NCBI GenBank assembly: GCA_964035545.1
Contig: OZ037765.1
Coordinates: forward strand, 1,897,001 to 1,961,000
Direction of reading: 5' to 3'
Length of the DNA: 64,000 bases
From: Bugula neritina
Lineage: Eukaryota; Bryozoa; Gymnolaemata; Cheilostomatida; Bugulidae
Below, in pieces: positions 51,293-64,000 of this stretch. Position 1 is the stretch's first letter. Each line of letters starts with the position of its first letter. Position numbers and translations under genes: made by a program. A model generated the notes under the pieces. That model was not told the DNA's origin. It was given only the letters and a program-made list of their open reading frames with translations, and did not search any database.

Positions 51293-54200
51293 TAACTATT
51301 GTAGCGTCACACCAGTTGAACTTCCTGTCACAGCCATGTTCCATGGGAGTTTAAGACGTGTCCATGATTTATCAAACACCTGATGGGTTTTAATGCTTGA
51401 ATTTAAATTGTGTTGAATTGGTTAGAGCTAAGTTTTAGGCTGAGTGGATTTAAGTTCACACCTGTGATTTGAATTGTTCAATAGTGCTGCCTATAGGGAA
51501 ATATATTATATTATGTTCACTTTCTGAAGCTTCAGTGTTACTTTGTATGATATATTAAGATCCATTAGTTTAGCGTATCCACTTTAGAGGTACTTGAAAT
51601 GTTGACGATTCTAGAAAGTTCAAACTAGCTAACACACTTCAGATTCAGTATTTCACTCTCTCTACCCTCCGAACTAAAGAATCACGAAGGCAATACAAAA
51701 CAAAGTTACACTTTTATTGGACCTATCTATGACAAATATTTTATAATTTCAATATTAAACATTACTGAGGAGATTTAGGCTTTTGTATTTTCTTATTGAA
51801 ACTATTTAAAATATGTGGCTGCATTTTAATAGCTGCATTTGAACTACCAGTCTTTAGAGAATACTTTCTATACAACAAGTTTACTATATCACTATCTACA
51901 ATATCTACATGTATGATGCATGTGTCCCTGTAAAGTAGTCACAAAGTTGTTGACTTGTGGTAAAATTCTCTTAAAGTTTCTATTGAATTAGAGAATAGAA
52001 ACTCAGTTTTTTGTGGCTATCTTGTCACTTAATGTAAACCATATGCTTACTAGTTGGTAGTATTTTATTAGGAGTGGCCATTATGTAGTTGTTGGGGCAA
52101 ATTTCACTAAATTGTCATAGATTTCTAAATTTTTATTGAAGGAAAATGGACATAAAGATTTCTCAATTTTTAAAGAAAATGGAACTTGCTAAAAGATTCC
52201 AACTACATTTCAAGTATGCTTTTCGTGTAAATTGGTGCACATTACAAGTTTATCTAGCTGTGCGGTTGTACTTGCTGCCACGCTGCTGCCTCACTGCTGC
52301 TAGGGGCTATATCAAGTACACTAGGCTAACAGATGGCTCATGCTGTGTCTGATCCTCTGCCCAACATGTCCACCTGGTACGGCTACCTGTATGTCACCCC
52401 AGGAGATTCCGTATATTATATAACACATCACATAGTTCTGTTTACTCTTACTGTGTTACAATATTTGCTCTGCAATTTGTTTTGAGAAAAGAAAATTCAT
52501 TCTCAGAAATATCCACTTATGTTCGACTTTATCCTTTTATTTTCCCTTTGCGATGCGGTGCATTATGTAACCGGCTAGAAATAAAACCATCACGGAATTA
52601 AATCTGAAGGCAAGATGGGCACAGCATTCCTTAGCATTGTTATGTAACTGCATTTCTTAACGGAAATATTTTAAGTTTTCCAAATGAAGTTGACATGGAA
52701 GTATAAGTTGGGTAGTACTGAAGCTCAGGTGAGGCAGGTATGTCATGTGAGACCCTCACTTCAGAGCCACTAATTAGCTACCCTAACGAGCAGCAGGCCT
52801 TACACACTGCACTCATGTTTACCCTTCCCTTTGATGATAAGCACATTGAATCAGATAGACATCTACTAGCTGCTGTTTACTTATTAGTTCCAGAAATTAG
52901 ACTCCTGTGATGGGATTTCACTTTTACTATCTTTGCCAATTTTCTACCTTTAAACATTTGGGAATAAAAATTTTGGTGATATTTTTGGACTAAAAATAAA
53001 ATAGTCCTGCCAACCTCACCTGGCCTTCAGTACTACCCAAGTTATCCCTTTTATTCCACAGCAACTTAACTTGGAAAACTAGAAATACTTTTGATTAAAG
53101 ATGCTTTTAGAAGAAATGCATTGCCTAGTGGTGGTTGTTACAACTGTGCATTTTGCTGCTAAGTTTAGGAAAAGCGAAAGTCCTAGTTTTTTCGATGTAG
53201 GTTGGTGCCTTTGTATGTCAAACTAGTAATATTCTGCCGTTGGTTCCGAAGCATTTCAACAGCTGTATTCGCCAGCTCACTGGGGTGGTTGTTACAGCAT
53301 CTTGTCTCCTATTCCTGGTGCAAGAATTAGCCGAATGCACCTAGAGCAAGCTGTAATTATAGTTAATTTTGTTGGCTTGCAACGGTAATTATGGGTAGCA
53401 GTTTGGTCCTTTCTTGCTAGCTAATTCTGTCTAATACTATAATGGTTCTGCTCTAAATAGGACTCGAACTCAGTTATACTATGACAACTTATTTACCACC
53501 CAGTAGCTGTACACTGAAACCAATACAGATTCCTTCTGGAGACTGTTGTGTTTGATTTGGACATTGGATTTCAGATCCATTCATTTGTTTAGTAACTTAG
53601 CTATGAAACCCGGCCACCTACCCCCAAGTACTTGAAAATTTCATCCAAAAGTGTTTTCACTCTACTATTTGCAATGTAGTTTACAATAACTGCAGTGATG
53701 GCTGTTGATTCAAATGTAAACAGGCCCAGTGGCAGTGGGCACTTGATTGGCTAATTTGTGCGGCCATCTGTCGGCCTGTCGCGTGTGTATCTAGAATTTA
53801 GCACCTGCTGATTTTCACTGAGTTCAGGTTTATTCCACCTCGGTGCATTATTATCAGTGAAGAGATTTGTGTGAGCTTAGTGAAATACTGATGCTAGCTC
53901 TCACCTCCTTCCATATACAGCACCTTATGTTTGCTTTGAGCTAAATTAAAAAGTAGATGCAGAGTTTTATATACTTTATCTGATAAGTTTATGTACCCAT
54001 GTCCTCTTGAAACTGACTATTCTAAACAGAATTCAGTTTTCAAGGAACTACACAGCTTCTTATCACTCAGATTGAAAATTTAGCATCAGAATCTGATGTA
54101 AATGTTGTCTTATTGCATTGTATTCAATTGGGTTGCTTTGGTTAGGCAAAATATGCATTCCGGTAGAAAACTTCTAAGGTTTTTCGGCTGTATTTAAAAT

Positions 54201-55084
54201 AAAATAAAGAGCCAATACTTTAAATGTATGCTAGACCTTATATATCATATTTAAAGTCATTCAGCTTCTCTCATTTTAAAGATATTTGCAGCATTTCTAG
54301 TGTGCTTGTCACCAGCCATTAGTAGATCTTCAATTTGGCTTCTTTGAATATTGTTATGGCTCTGGGATGACTTTAGTTTTTTTAGAAAATCTCAAAGATT
54401 TTTTAAACTGAGAAACCAATTGACACTGCCCAATATTTATTATTAGACTACTAGTAGAATATGTGATGGTTAATTAGCTATTTTCTATTCATAAAGAGCT
54501 AAGGTAAATGCTTCACGGCACAATTATATTAGAATTCTACATTTTATTTGCAGCTAGTGAGCTAGTCACTTATAAGAGTTTAGTCTAACGACTCTGTTAT
54601 AAACTGTGCTAATAGCAGTATGCAAGTAGCTAGTATATAGGGACACTGATTGCAAACTAATAATATTATGCCCTAGTCATAAATCAACATTACACATTGG
54701 AGTTGTGCTTCCCATTTTAGCTTTTTGTGACTTGTTGAAACTTCTTGGCAACTAAGCTTGAAGTTCAAAAAAGGTTTTGGTTCTAGAAAGTTTATAATTT
54801 GTACATGTTTGTTTTAAATATTGTATCCATTTTGGTTTTTTCAATTAAATTAGGTTGCATATACCATTAGTAGTTTTATCCCTCCTAACAGTTCATTTGA
54901 AATTTGTTATTTATTATAAATAGAAGCTTCATAATGAGTACTTCATGGGAACTTTGTTAGAGTTTGAAATTCTATTTGATTTTATTTAGAAATGAAGTAA
55001 AATAACTTAACCTAGTAGTTTGCAGTAAAAAATGATACAAGACTGGGGTGGTATTGTCACCATTAAATTAAGTTGCCTACAATC

Positions 55085-55190
55085 GCCAATGTGTACACGC
55101 GTGTCGTGTTAGCCCCGCCCCTTATTAATTGCCCACCAATAAGGATTGATCAGTTGGTCGCAGTGGCTGGCGAACCCTATATAAATAAGC
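55085..55190 (+). promoter_or_regulatory. SoxC-like core promoter: GC box, CCAAT, TATA
   Basis: GC box CCCCGCCC at 55113-55120, CCAAT at 55136-55140 (another GCCAAT at 55085), TATATAAA at 55178-55185. An initiator-like TCATT lies about 30 bases on, near 55209. Order and spacing are typical of a metazoan TATA promoter. Confidence 0.75.
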
Positions 55191-55298
55191 TGACCGCCTA
55201 GTAGCACCTCATTGTAGAAATTAGTTCTATGGATGTAGTGTAAATCAGTTGGTAAAGTGAACATTTATAGTCTAGTATCCGTAACTATATCAAGCAAC

Positions 55299-56706
55299 AT
55301 GCTAACGCTATCAGCTGGGATTCGAGTTCCCATCAAGGACGTTGTATTTGGAAGTAGTACTGTTAAACCTGACTCAGCAACACCCTACACAGATGCCACA
55401 AAATGTAAGAAAGTAGTCGGTCACGTTAAACGTCCGATGAATGCATTTATGGTGTGGTCTCAAATTCGCAGACGACACATCACGGAGGCTCAGCCAGACT
55501 TGCACAATGCTGAAATAAGCAAACGACTGGGAGAGTACTGGAAATCATCTATGACAGAGGACGAGAAAAAACCTTTTATCGAGGAGGCAGAAAAGCTGCG
55601 TCAACTTCATTTGCAAGAGTACCCCAACTATAAATATAAACCCAAGAAAAAGACAGCACCAACTGAGGATTCTAACAATAATACTCTTGGTGAGTTTTTA
55701 TTTTCTTTTAATTTTTGCTCAATTAATATAAATTTTGTTCTCTAAAAATACGTAATTTTAAATTTATAGTATTCTATTAATATTATTTCCATGACTCAAA
55801 AAACAAACTTGGATATCGTTATCAACATATGTTCAACTTGAACTTCAAATGTTGCAATTATTAAAATTAAATATTATTCACTCATTCATGTTGCACATTC
55901 TGATTTCTCCAATCAATCCTCTACCAGACTTTTTAATTCAGGTTGTCATGGAAATATAACCTGCTAGCCGTGCTATGTCAACTCTGTACCTTGTTTTATG
56001 GTGTAAGCGACATAATCAACCAAATAGTTTAGCAGAATTTATCAAATGATTAATTGAAATTTATTATATTTCAGGTAAACCCAAAGCAATTAAGCGTAAA
56101 AATGTGGAGAAGTTGCCAGCTAATAAGCCTAAAAAGCTGATCATTGCAAAGAGTGGCAACATGGCTAGACTGTCTTCAGTAGAGACCTGTGCATCCTCCC
56201 TCTCCCCTGGGTGTCCCATCACACCAGCCTCTAGCGGCCACTGCTCAGGCTCCCCTGCCTCCGTCAACTGGCACGATGACTACTCGTACGCACCCCCAAC
56301 AGACCGCAGTAATGGAGGCAGTGTTTTTGACAGCCCCATGTCCAGTCCCTTCGACAGACAGGCTGCCAGTCCCTTTAGCGATCACAGCGTAAGCTCATCT
56401 TCCTACGGCTACAGCATGTACTCCAACAACTACGGTTATACGTCCCAAATGGACTACTACACGTCACCAGAGCAACAATACAGCAATCAGCAGTTCCTGG
56501 CAAACCCCTGCAACCAGGTGGTGATGCCCCCTCAACTGGAGTCTTCAGAGTTCTCCATTCCTTTGACTTCCGTTGGACTGGAGGAATTGGATAGCCTTGA
56601 ATTAGACCATAACCTGTTCCAAGAAAGCATGGTAACACCTGCACATGCTCAAATTGACTGGAGCATCATTAGCCCCTTAGAGGACAATGTTGATTTCACA
56701 TTATAG
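55299..56706 (+). CDS. SoxC-family HMG-box transcription factor
   Basis: Sequence-specific HMG-box regulator, nuclear. Exons 55299-55689 and 56075-56706 join in phase (G|GT) to 340 aa. The start is the first ATG in the frame ([10 protein letters not shown]). The HMG box spans about residues 47-125: [55 protein letters not shown]. The [10 protein letters not shown] block and LxxEYPNYKY end resemble SoxC, especially insect Sox14, more than SoxB/E/F. A lysine-rich stretch, a Ser/Pro/Tyr-rich region ([18 protein letters not shown]) and an acidic C-terminus ([17 protein letters not shown]) follow, the last a likely activation domain. The intron just after the HMG region is odd, since SoxC genes are often intronless. 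Group assignment is from memory and moderately sure. Confidence 0.88.
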
Positions 56707-57333
56707 TTTATAGTATTATATTAGTTTTTATTTCTCTACTTATTCCCAAGATAGATTAACAAATTTTAAACATTCGATACTTTTTATATAGCCTATGCAA
56801 CATATTCAATTCAGCAACTTTAAACATCCTAAATTGAACCTGCATGAGGGTTATTTTTGCAAGTTTAAATATTCCATATTTATTTTGCTCAGCATGAATA
56901 ATTCACTTTTTGTCACTTGAATAATATTTTTATGTATATAATGTATATCGTTTGTAGATACTAATACCATAATATATTTTAACTTGTAGATTAATATATA
57001 CCTTGCTGTATTTTGTATATACATACACACGCACCATATTAGTATTCCATATTATATTATGCACTTTTCTCTGGAAGGGATCAATGAGAAAGCACTGATG
57101 CTATTTGTGCATAGCATATCTTCTCAACTGCTCATTTAAATTACATTATAGTTTGGGACTTTTGCAATCCGATAGAAAACTTATTTTCTGCCTTGTCTCC
57201 CCATCTTTCCTTATAGGATTTTAGTTTTTTGTAGATGTGTGAATCAAGTATATGTATATATTTATAGTATATAATTCTTCCTGGTGCAGTAATAGAATTT
57301 ATGCGCCTGAAATTTCATTTATTTTAATTTAAT

Positions 57334-57339
57334 AATAAA
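57334..57339 (+). terminator. Poly(A) signal AATAAA, SoxC-like gene
   Basis: First AATAAA downstream of the stop at 56704-56706. Confidence 0.5.
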
Positions 57340-58044
57340 TGAATTATGATCCTCTAAATACAAATCTGGTTATTGTGTAGATAATTGCAGCACCAGTGCA
57401 ATAACTGCAAGATATTGCCGCTCTTGAGTAAATTACTGTATACTCAATAATTTCAAGGGTAAATAATATCTGTTGGAAAACCTGTGGCCACCACATGGAG
57501 CTATTTTGTGGTATATCATCAGAGTTTTATGGTTAGTCCCTGTTTATTTAGATAGGTAATCTAAGGCTTGGGTTCTTTTACAATTCTATATCTATTATCA
57601 CTCTGCATACTAGTCTATAAAGGTCAAGGGATAAATTGAAATACCACAAGCAAACAATAAGATGAAAGTATACCACTAATAAAATATGATTCAAAAATGT
57701 AATCTTCAGATGTCTGATTCATGGCATAAGTTGGCATATTCATAGGTCACAAAATCACAGTATTATATCATGATCTACAACCTATTTTACTATCAACTGT
57801 AGCTGAATAACACATCTGACTCTATTCTAGGCTCATTTCCTGTAACATTCTTGAGAAGTGTAAATAATGCTCCACAGACTGTTGAAACTGATACTTTACT
57901 GTATTTACTCACCAATAGAGTAGAAATAGTTTTGAGTTGAGTAATAAAAGGTAGGCCTACGTGTTGACTAACTAAAGACTCTCAACTAACGCTGATTAAA
58001 GGGTTTGATGTTTCCCATTCCATGCAACATTAGCTACTGGAATA

Positions 58045-58111
58045 CATGAAGTTAAATACAAATAATACAAACAAATAATACAAACAAATAATACAAACAA
58101 ATAATACAAGA
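58045..58111. repeat. 13-bp tandem repeat (CAAACAAATAATA)
   Basis: About four perfect units in the SoxC-kinase spacer. Confidence 0.85.
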
Positions 58112-58589
58112 CTAAAGGCCAACAGTCACATAATGAAATGAACTTGGTACCAGTGCCAAATTTAAGTAGGCGACTATGTACTAATAATATTGTTTTACAT
58201 TAAATCGCTAAAACGGAAAATATCTTTAATTTATAGCGTGAAACTCATTCGCAGATACAGAGGAGCAAAGGAGTTTAATTAGAACGTATTGCATTAGATT
58301 CATGCTTGTATTATTACAGAAATCAATAAAAATTATTGGTGAATAAAATATCCACAGCTTGTAGTGCTAGTAGTCTAAATGAATAGTTACTGTGTGTAGG
58401 TCACCGCAGCTTAAGTTGCAATTCATTTGCTCGTACTCACACAAATTCTCTGGAGTCTATCACTTTTCCTACTCAAATTAATAGCTTTTAGTTCGTAGGA
58501 GTACTCGCAAGTGTATCGCTGCCGCTATAACTAGTCGTAACTATCTGAAATAGAAAGAAGCTTTTTGTTTGCTCTTTAAAATCCTAAGG

Positions 58590-61337
58590 ATGAGGAAAAT
58601 CCTGTCAGTTGGGAAATACAATATGGACGGGGAGACGTTAGGGTGTGGAAATTTTGGGCGTGTAGAGTTAGCAACTCACACTCTCACTAACGTTAAGGTA
58701 AGGTTCGAGTACAAGAGCTTCCTCATACTGTATGAGCTTAGCTCAAGTAGTACATAGTAAGTTCCAAGTCTTGCTCAAGTGGCACTTAGTATGGTCACAT
58801 AGTAGTAATTCTGTAGAATATATACTTTCTCTGTTAAGGTTTGAAAACTGCAGGACTTTTGGCTATTTTAAAGTTTATTCTTCACTCAAATTTCCTTTAG
58901 GGTCCTTTTAGTGTAGAAATGTAGATGGTTGAAGAGCTTTATATTTGGAGTAAGTTAGTTTCATTTTAGGATTGGAACGAACAAGACTGGATCATGTGTA
59001 GGCTTGGAAATTTCAGTTGGTTTTTTATATTCAACTCTCATTCCTGGTTGCCAACTCAGCATGTTTAATCAAAACTTCAGAACCAGAAGCACAGCATTAA
59101 AGCAACATGTTGCACATGGCTGTAATGTGGGGAATAAGACTATACGAGTACATTGTATGCAAGGATTTGATTTTCATACTTGAGTTACCTTGAGTCCCCT
59201 TCTTTACACCACCTTCACATGCATCTTTAAGTTCTTCCGTTCAACTGTTGGCCTCTACCAGATAAAGATAATTGAAATCGCATACATTTTGCAAACTAAC
59301 CATCAACGTAATGTTGATAACTACAGCAACCAATTTGTTTATCAGACCTGCTCTGATACTAAGGGTGGCTTCCTAGCCCCACATCTAGCAAAAAGTTTTC
59401 ATATCTTTGGAGCCCAGCCTATTTGGTCCTAACAGTTGTTTGACAATTTTCATTGGTTTTATCACTTTATGAAGTTTTTTTGGCACTTCATTATCTGAAT
59501 TGGCGAGACCATTTGTTTATTAGAAAGATAAATTTGTGGTGAGCAGAGTTCAACCTCCGAGCTTATGGCCTTCCATATCTGCTATATTTAACTTGTATTT
59601 TTCTCTGTATTCCTTTCCCTGCATCATCTTCAATCAGCTTTAGCTTCATTTTCTCACCTCTTGCTCCTACCACGTTTTGTGATGACTTTTACTTCCACTC
59701 GTATTTTTTGCTTTTTGCATCCTTCTTATACTGGTTTTTCTTCCTATATAATCTCCATTTTTTTCCACCTTTCCTCTCATTATCTTTAAAAATGTTTCAA
59801 GATATGTATATTGTAATATATTCTGTACATTATTAGTTATGCAGTTTATTAATGTACATTTTGCAATTTCCCAGTATATAATTGCACAATGGCATGCTAT
59901 TAGTTTTTTCTGGTGGGGTATGTGTTACTTAGGTCTTATGCTATTGTTACATAATATCTTAGTTAATTAGTCTTTTCTCATCTTATCAGAGGATCATACC
60001 TTCTAGAATCTAGGCTGAGCGCATGCATCTTCCTCAACTTCTCCTTCATGCTGTAGAAGCTATTAAATTTGCTGAACTGACTAATAGAATTAGTTTGTTA
60101 ATCGACTGGCCTAGTTTAGTTGATATTGCCTTCTCATAACTCTAAGAATAGTCTGTTTTTAACTGAGATCCCTTCCCAGTAGCTCTCTGTGGTGCAATGG
60201 ATAGCAACTTCAGTGTGCAAGCCAGAGGACCCTGGTTCGAATCCCAGTGGGGGGAAATATTTTACACTTCTCAAATAATTTGATTGAAAAGGTCTTCTAT
60301 AACTGAGCTAAAATTCTAATTTAAATATTACTCGCCATGCATTCACACAAATACTGTATGTATATAATAATGTTCACAACTGATGATATGTGAATTTCAG
60401 TTGTTTCTGCATAGGGGTCAAGGTTTTGAACTATCTCACACTTACTAACAACATAATTGTTGTCTTGCAGCTAACTGATGTGTATTTTAATTAGAATGTT
60501 ACAAGTAGACTGGTTCACCCTGAAGTACCCAAGTGTCTGAAATTCTATATCTGTCAGATACAGGCTGATAGCCCTCTTTAACAACACCATCTATTCATGA
60601 AACTCTCTGATTCACTTCAATTCACTGACCAAAATATTAATTGGATTTTTCAAGAATTCACTCCTTCACAACCTGTCAGAAATTAGCTAACTTCAGCGCT
60701 GTGGCTATTTTAAGTGGCTGTTTATTTTTGATCCTATGAATCTGCAAAGGTTAAGTCTGTCATCATCCGTGGGTCACAAAGTCAGGCAATTATGTGTGAA
60801 CGCTGTCTGCGCTAAAAGCAAACAAGTGCAAGAACTTGTTTATCTCGTACTCAAAGTTGGAGTAAATTCCACTTATCTACCTACTGCTGCCAGCAGTGGC
60901 TGCCTCTGTCTCAAATTAGTGCCAGCTACACATGCTTGTGCACTTCTGCTGTCAAAGTCAGCGACTACATAGGAACAGGAAGCCATATTTATGCAATTAA
61001 GGTAGAATCAGCACCGGTATCAGACCATGCTGCCTGGCCAGCCGTTGAGTGCTAACTGATTCTGATGGACACATCTGCTAATCATCAACTGACAAACCAA
61101 CTCCAGTCATAAACATCCAAAAGTCTCTAATAACTATTTTCTTATTACCTTTCCCTAAATTGTAATAAAATATCATGCTTTAAGTACAGTTGGTGCTTTC
61201 TTTTGCAGGTTGCCATCAAGGTGATAGACACTAGAAAGCTTTCCACTGCGTATGCAAGTAATAACCTATACCGAGAGGCCAGGGTTCTAGCCAGAGCTCG
61301 GCACCCTCATGTTGTGAGAATGTACGAGACGCTGAAG
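58590..61337 (+). CDS. AMPK-related protein kinase, 5' exons only (partial)
   Basis: Ser/Thr kinase of the CAMK/AMPK-related group; only the N-lobe start is in the window. Exon 58590-58697 encodes MRKILSVGKYNMDG and the glycine loop LGCGNFGRVELA. Exon 61209-61337 encodes VAIKVIDTRK (ATP-binding Lys), the helix-C region YREARVLARARHPHVVRMYE (Glu of YRE) and ends LK|gtactg. Both exons are phase 0. The pattern G.GNF..V.LA.H and VAIKVID...L....LYRE resembles SIK, NIM1 and HUNK kinases; I cannot choose between them. No later kinase subdomain is recognisable up to 64000, so intron 3 is longer than 2.6 kb. A tRNA-like SINE lies in the 2.5-kb intron. Confidence 0.8.
60182..60254 (+). mobile_element. 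tRNA-like SINE head in kinase intron
   Basis: A box TGGTGCAATGG followed by ATAGC, and B box GGTTCGAATCC. The 5' part resembles a tRNA-Arg head, while the end (CCCAGTGGGGGG) and the CAAGCCAGA middle recall the copies at 7.0 and 21.2 kb. The acceptor stem no longer pairs well, so it is not a functional tRNA gene. Confidence 0.6.
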
Positions 61338-64000
61338 GTACTGTCCCTACGATGTGGTAGGGTTGTGTCTGGGCCTACTTGGCGTCAGACTAACTGTTTG
61401 ACTCCTAGTAGGTAGCTAAAAAGCAGCTTTACTGCTTCAGCAGGGAGAAGTATACTGTATAGTGTAAGCTACAATGAAGTTGTTGAAATGTATGCATAAG
61501 CCACCAGTGGTCCATTGCAAATTTTAGCCAAAGTCATGGAGTTTTATTTTATTAACATGAGATACTACGAATTATATTGGACCGTAGTTTTTGTTTTATC
61601 TCCTTATATAAAAAGCTGTTGATTCTTAAACTACTTTGCATTCTTGTCTGAAAAGAAGCGTGCTGTTAAAAGTAACTGGTGCTCAATAGTCTAGACATTG
61701 TCTAGCTATTGTAAGCCCAGTTCAACAGTACTTTGCTGCATGCAAATATCTTAGCTGTTCTTTACTAACAGCCTCATTGCCAAATGATAAATTCCAGGAC
61801 TTTGCCCTGAGTTAATTGCACTGAAAAATTTAAATTTTCGAAAGAATGGGGGGATAACTTCATTATTACAACATCGGGTTAAAGAGATTTGGTCTCACTT
61901 CCAGCATCGGTTTATTTTTTATGACCTTGTCACTGCTTAGAACTTGAGCGCCATTGAGAACCAGGTCTTAGCGGACATGGTTCCATCTTCAGTAATTTGA
62001 TACTGCAGTGAATTCGTCTGGTTAAACTAATGGAACACTTCAGATGTATTGCCATTGTATTTCTGTCACTATCCACAAGATAACTTTCCTCTAATTGATG
62101 ATCTGGTGCTGTAACGCTAGAAGTGTTTCTGTATAATTAATGTTAAGGCAGTTTGAAGGAGACCAGTTATGTCTCTACAAGAATGTTGGCACCTTGGTTT
62201 ATGGGAATAGATCCAAGCCCATTTGTCAATGCACTGAAGCAAGGTATTGTTATGTAACATTTAATATGTGGAATACATTATCTTTATCTCATTGGTTTTT
62301 CAATTCACCTAATCCCAGCTATTTCATTTCCAATTTTAATGGAAGTTGAGTTAAAATATTCATTTGGCTTATGCCTTGATTAACCATTAGTATGTTGTTG
62401 GATTGCTTTATTGCTGCTGTTTTGGAATATTTTAGAAATTGGAAATCTCATCATGGTAAAGTTATGGAGAATGACAAAACAAAACTGTTAGAAAAAGGAT
62501 CGACTAAAATTCTCAGGAGAAACTGATAAATGTCTGCTGCTCTTCTACCAAAGTGAATCAGTTTGTGAAACATGACTCAAGGTTGTTGCGTTAACCATAC
62601 CTCCACTCAAAATTCTTCTCAACAACTTGATATACTTGAAAAAACTTAGGTCACAAACCAACTACTTGAGTGTTAATCAGCTTTTGTGGGAGATTTTTCA
62701 CCAATACAGTTGAATAGCATAATTCAGTCTTACTTAACCTTTTTCTATTCCCATTGAAAGTGCTTCAACTTGTCCTGTGTCATTTGATGCGTTGAGGACT
62801 GCTAGCAATTTACGCTAAATTTAAATAGAAATTTATTTCATTATTTAGAGAAGAATGGGTGAGTTGAATAGGTGAAGTACGTGTCAACAGTGCGCTCTAT
62901 TCTATCTTGATATAAGTATTTGCTAGAACAACATAAATTATTATCCAGTTGTAAATGTTGAAATAACAATCATTTGAACAGTTTCTTTTGATATTGGATA
63001 CTTGCAACTATCTCTCCTTGCTTCCATTAATCTGCTTTAATTTCTTCTCACAGCCACATCTACCTTCAACTAAATCTTCTCATCTACAAAATGAAATGTT
63101 GTTCCATATCGCCATATCAATATTCTAGAAATTAATTAAAATCCAAGTAGCGTATTGATGAAGTGATATGGAACGACTTAATTCGAGATAAGCTCTTTGG
63201 GCTTTCAATAAATATGTCAGATGATTTCAGTGACTGGCTCTCGGCTGTTGAGCTAGTTGTGAGCTAATCTCACTGCACATAATCTGCTGTTAATACAAGA
63301 TGGTGGAAAATTTTCATTTGTACCAAAAAATTAAAGGAGATTGTCATCAGAATCTTGCTAGTTTGATGTGGATGAAACTTATTGCACATTTCTAAGCTGT
63401 ATAAAAACATTTTCCATATGTATTTTGTATTCATGTACTTGAAAATAAATCTGAATATAATCACAGCCACCACATACATTAGTAGCATTATTGGGGCAAC
63501 AATAAGTATACCGTCACGGGAGCATTCCTGCATAATACAAACTATAATACCGTTCAAAATATAAGGGGTGCCAAAAAATAAAGCTATGCAACCCGAGAGG
63601 TCTGCTGGGATATTTGACCACAGCTGCTAACAAATTTCAGCTTTATTACTCATAGCAAACATGCTGGTAATAGCTGATAAACCAAACAATGTTATTAAGG
63701 CCTTTTTGTGGAGATAGGGATTTGTTGTTTAGTATGTGTGCTTAAATGGCGTATACTCTACGAAGCTAATTTTAGCCAATTGGGCCGGTAAGGTACCCTT
63801 GAAGGCGTATCCACTCTAGTAGGGTTTAGATGTCAAGTAAAGTGAATTAGAGAGATTGATCTTCAAGGAGAGAACATCTGTCATTTTTGCCTCAAGGCCC
63901 ATGGATTACAACTCTTAATGGTGATAATTAGGCCCAAATCTAAATCATAAAATCAGTGTCATTTGCTTTAAAACACTCTAGTATCCACTTCATAATCTGT
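61338..64000. other. Kinase intron continuing past the window
   Basis: No exon of the kinase or another gene is recognisable. Frames such as the hydrophobic one on the minus strand near 63270-63557 lack family similarity and look like chance. Confidence 0.5.

Larger units (their letters stand above)
39367..55080. other. 15.7-kb stretch without a recognised gene
   Basis: No exon with clear protein similarity on either strand. Frames above 60 codons here lack family resemblance. Features inside are two exon-like pieces (39683-39760, 40429-40489), an AT-rich palindromic stretch about 47140-47300, a minisatellite at 48161, an isolated minus-strand frame at 50538-50747, and a TGACTCA cluster at 51.1-51.3 kb. 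Its position before a developmental SoxC-like gene suggests regulatory DNA; that is inference. Confidence 0.55.
56707..58589. other. 3' UTR of SoxC-like gene and spacer to kinase
   Basis: The first canonical AATAAA after the stop is at 57334-57339, giving a 3' UTR of about 630 bases. The rest shows no gene apart from a short tandem repeat and the presumed kinase promoter, in which I recognise no core elements. Confidence 0.5.

Noticed and set aside
63270-63557. 95-codon hydrophobic frame on the minus strand
   Set aside because: No recognisable family; lies in AT-rich intronic sequence, where T-rich codons give chance hydrophobic runs.

Overview
The window is nuclear DNA of an animal. Genes are split into many short exons bounded by GT..AG introns. 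The host DNA is AT-rich and full of simple repeats, and tRNA-derived SINEs, LINE remnants and a complete Ty3/Gypsy element are present. Gene content (ATG101, a TRIM-type RING/B-box protein, the ciliary genes RSPH14 and KATNAL2, RPS19BP1, TMEM129, a SoxC-like factor, an AMPK-related kinase) indicates a ciliated bilaterian. A marine lophotrochozoan-type invertebrate is my best guess, because the proteins are rather diverged and one SINE carries a word I associate with cephalopod and mollusc SINEs. I cannot fix the phylum.

Layout. 1-1523: intergenic, simple repeats. 1524-5061 (+): ATG101 in eight exons. 6.1-6.7 kb: degenerate TAATAC/TATTAG repeat. 6757-11353 (+): RING, two B-boxes, coiled coil and a beta-propeller-like C-terminus, seven exons. 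12094-22453 (+): RSPH14, whose first coding intron holds a 7.2 kb Gypsy element on the opposite strand (12869-20042). 23647-30214 (-): KATNAL2, 13 exons. 30613-32964 (+): RPS19BP1, head to head with KATNAL2 across about 400 bp. 33295-36031 (-): TMEM129, five exons, tail to tail with RPS19BP1. 36-55 kb: a long stretch without a recognisable host gene, with TE remnants at 37-39.4 kb. 55299-56706 (+): two-exon SoxC-like HMG-box gene with a GC-box/CCAAT/TATA promoter. 58590-61337 (+): first two coding exons of a protein kinase that runs past the window.

All multi-exon models were joined by eye. For every complete gene the exon phases add up to an uninterrupted frame: ATG101 227 aa, TRIM-like 625, RSPH14 342, KATNAL2 563, RPS19BP1 157, TMEM129 370, SoxC-like 340.

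The clearest novel structure is in the Gypsy element. Its two 558-bp LTRs look identical. A T TTA AAC heptamer sits in the gag frame, six bases before a 10-bp stem-loop that contains the gag stop, and pol lies in the -1 frame: a textbook programmed frameshift. The LTR U3 carries a 130-bp nested palindrome just before its TATA box. On the host side, both ciliary genes have RFX X-box-like sites upstream, and ATG101 has lost the Phe of its WF finger.
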